DNA of 64,000 bases from Phocaeicola coprocola DSM 17136 (GTDB lineage Bacteria > Bacteroidota > Bacteroidia > Bacteroidales > Bacteroidaceae): NCBI RefSeq assembly GCF_000154845.1, contig NZ_DS981512.1:1-64000 (forward strand), read 5' to 3'. Positions 62,727 through 64,000 of the stretch are shown here, in pieces (position 1 is the first letter of the stretch; every line of letters starts with the position of its first letter). The translations under genes were made by a program, and so were the position numbers. The notes beneath the pieces were generated by a model. It was given only the letters and a program-made list of their open reading frames with translations, was not told the origin of the DNA and ran no database searches.

Positions 62727-64000
62727 TTAAGATTTACATTTTTGTCCAGTCCAAAACAGTTCTATTTCTTCAAGTGTCTTTCCAGCAGTTTCCGGCATCA
62801 GTTTCCATACGATTAGCATATAGGGAAGACACATGAATGCAAATAAGAAAAATGTTCCGCCAGGAGTAAGTGTTTCTAGCATCCAAGGAGTAAGCTGTCC
62901 TATTAAATAAGTTCCGATCCATAAGGATAATCCGGCTACAGACATTGCCAGTCCTCGTATTTTTGTTGGATACATTTCAGAAAGCAAAACGAATATAACA
63001 GCACTGATAGAACCTGCACAGAAAAATATGTATGCTAGGAAGAATAGTAATAAATATGTGTTAGATAAACCAACTTTCTCTCCTGCCAAGAAATAGATTC
63101 CAATGGCGATAAGAGATATAATCATACCTGAGACTCCATAATAAATGAGTTTTTTACGTCCTATTTTATCAATGATTAGCAAAGCCAAAACTCCTGTTAC
63201 CATATTGACTGTGCCGATTAGAATTTGGTAGAATAGGGAATCTCCTCCTGATAATCCTGCATCTTCAAAGATAGAAGGTCCATAATAGAGTACGGCATTT
63301 ACTCCCATAAATTGTCCAAGCATAGCTATACATACTCCGATGATAACTGCTTTTAATATGCCAGGTCGCCACAACATAGACCAGCTGGATTGATGTTCGT
63401 TTGCCAGAATAGCTTTGGTCTGTTCTATTTGTAATTGTGCTTCAGAAGTGGTAAGATAAATATTTTGAAGTACTTTCTGGGCTTGATTTTCTCTTTGTAC
63501 GACAATAAGCCAACGTGGGCTTTCGGGAATAAAGAATATTGTTATCAGAAAGATAATAGCTGGTACTGATTCCATCCCGAGCATACTTCTCCATACTTCT
63601 GATATAAATATTTTATTAATCCATTCTATATTTGATTCGAATCCGCTTTGTGAGAAACTCAATAAATAAAAATTAGCAATGTATGCTCCTAAAAAGCCTA
63701 CGGTTACAGCTACTTGATAAAGTGACACTAGCCTACCTCGATACTGTGCTGCTGCAACTTCGGATATGTATAGAGGGGAAACAATTGAAACTACTCCAAT
63801 AGCAATACCTCCTAAAATACGGGCAGCTATTAAGTGATTGAAATCAGATGAAGCTGCACACCAGATACCTGATATAGAGAATAAAAGAGCAGCGATAATC
63901 ATTACCCATTTTCGTCCTAAACGGTCGCTTAACATTCCTGCAAACATTACACCACATATAGAACCAATTAAAGCACATCCTACATACCAACCTTGTTGTA
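62727..64000 (-). CDS. Sugar-porter-family MFS transporter, 5' end off window
   Basis: At least 424 residues; the frame is open to the window edge (QQGWYVGCALIGSICGV before the internal Met at 63947), so the true start lies beyond 64000. Signatures of the sugar porter family are clear: SDRLGRKWV, GGIAIGVVSIVSPLYISEV, PESPRWL, DKIGRKKL, and LMPETAGKTLEEIE at the end. Inner-membrane proton symporter for a monosaccharide. First visible gene of the operon with phosphoesterase, DUF5009 and GH84. Confidence 0.93.
   Translation of the reverse strand, partial: QQGWYVGCALIGSICGVMFAGMLSDRLGRKWVMIIAALLFSISGIWCAASSDFNHLIAARILGGIAIGVVSIVSPLYISEVAAAQYRGRLVSLYQVAVTVGFLGAYIANFYLLSFSQSGFESNIEWINKIFISEVWRSMLGMESVPAIIFLITIFFIPESPRWLIVVQRENQAQKVLQNIYLTTSEAQLQIEQTKAILANEHQSSWSMLWRPGILKAVIIGVCIAMLGQFMGVNAVLYYGPSIFEDAGLSGGDSLFYQILIGTVNMVTGVLALLIIDKIGRKKLIYYGVSGMIISLIAIGIYFLAGEKVGLSNTYLLLFFLAYIFFCAGSISAVIFVLLSEMYPTKIRGLAMSVAGLSLWIGTYLIGQLTPWMLETLTPGGTFFLFAFMCLPYMLIVWKLMPETAGKTLEEIELFWTGQKCKS

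Overview
The window looks like the chromosome of a gut Bacteroidaceae member (Bacteroides or Phocaeicola). The evidence is two SusC/SusD pairs, many TAnnTTTG (-7) promoter boxes, Ser-type sulfatase and GH2/GH84 glycosidases, SPII lipoproteins, and a Nim-like flavoprotein. The genus is inferred from gene content, not from a marker gene.

Layout. 1-2.8 kb: part of a group II intron (maturase ORF plus 5' region) beside a 22-bp-stem hairpin and a frameshifted, truncated IS982-type transposase. 2.8-4.1 kb: a recent tandem duplication of a secreted protein of unknown function. 4.5-10.6 kb: addA-addB style helicase-nuclease pair. 10.7-14.9 kb: a sulfatase and a GH2 glycosidase, both broken by frameshifts. 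15-20.5 kb: formate-THF ligase (minus), then divergently an iron alcohol dehydrogenase, a Nim-like flavoprotein, a MATE exporter and a lipoprotein. 20.7-22.5 kb: a YqiA-type esterase domain read into a decayed PD-(D/E)XK nuclease. 22.7-33 kb: mostly housekeeping (S9 peptidase, HAD phosphatase, two identical tRNA-Pro, CBM9-like protein, DnaQ-like exonuclease, RluA-type synthase, RlmD, pyruvate phosphate dikinase). 33-35.6 kb: an integrase cut off by an IS4-family element whose other side abuts a second truncated gene, a likely deletion scar. 35.2-36.7 kb: SPFH/RHH/membrane module. 36.9-49.8 kb: lipoproteins and two SusC/SusD systems arranged around an invertible segment. 50-57 kb: hflX-DUF4954-thioredoxin operon and class I fumarase. 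57-64 kb: GH84, DUF5009, phosphoesterase and sugar-porter operon on the minus strand.

The most interesting system is at 43.15-45.35 kb. A 115-bp inverted repeat (two mismatches) flanks a ~2-kb segment holding a promoter, the signal peptide and first 67 codons of a SusC protein, and a complete tyrosine recombinase. In the orientation given, this start is joined in frame to the left SusC body (minus strand, followed by SusD, a BT_2262-like lipoprotein and a lipid-binding-type lipoprotein). The right SusC body (plus strand, followed by its own SusD) begins inside the other repeat, has no start or signal peptide, and has a stop just upstream. Inversion would move the same start in frame onto the right SusC. 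This is therefore an apparent two-way phase switch choosing between two outer-membrane nutrient importers. The general principle (recombinase-driven SusC shuffling in Bacteroides) is known; this locus is read here directly from the sequence.
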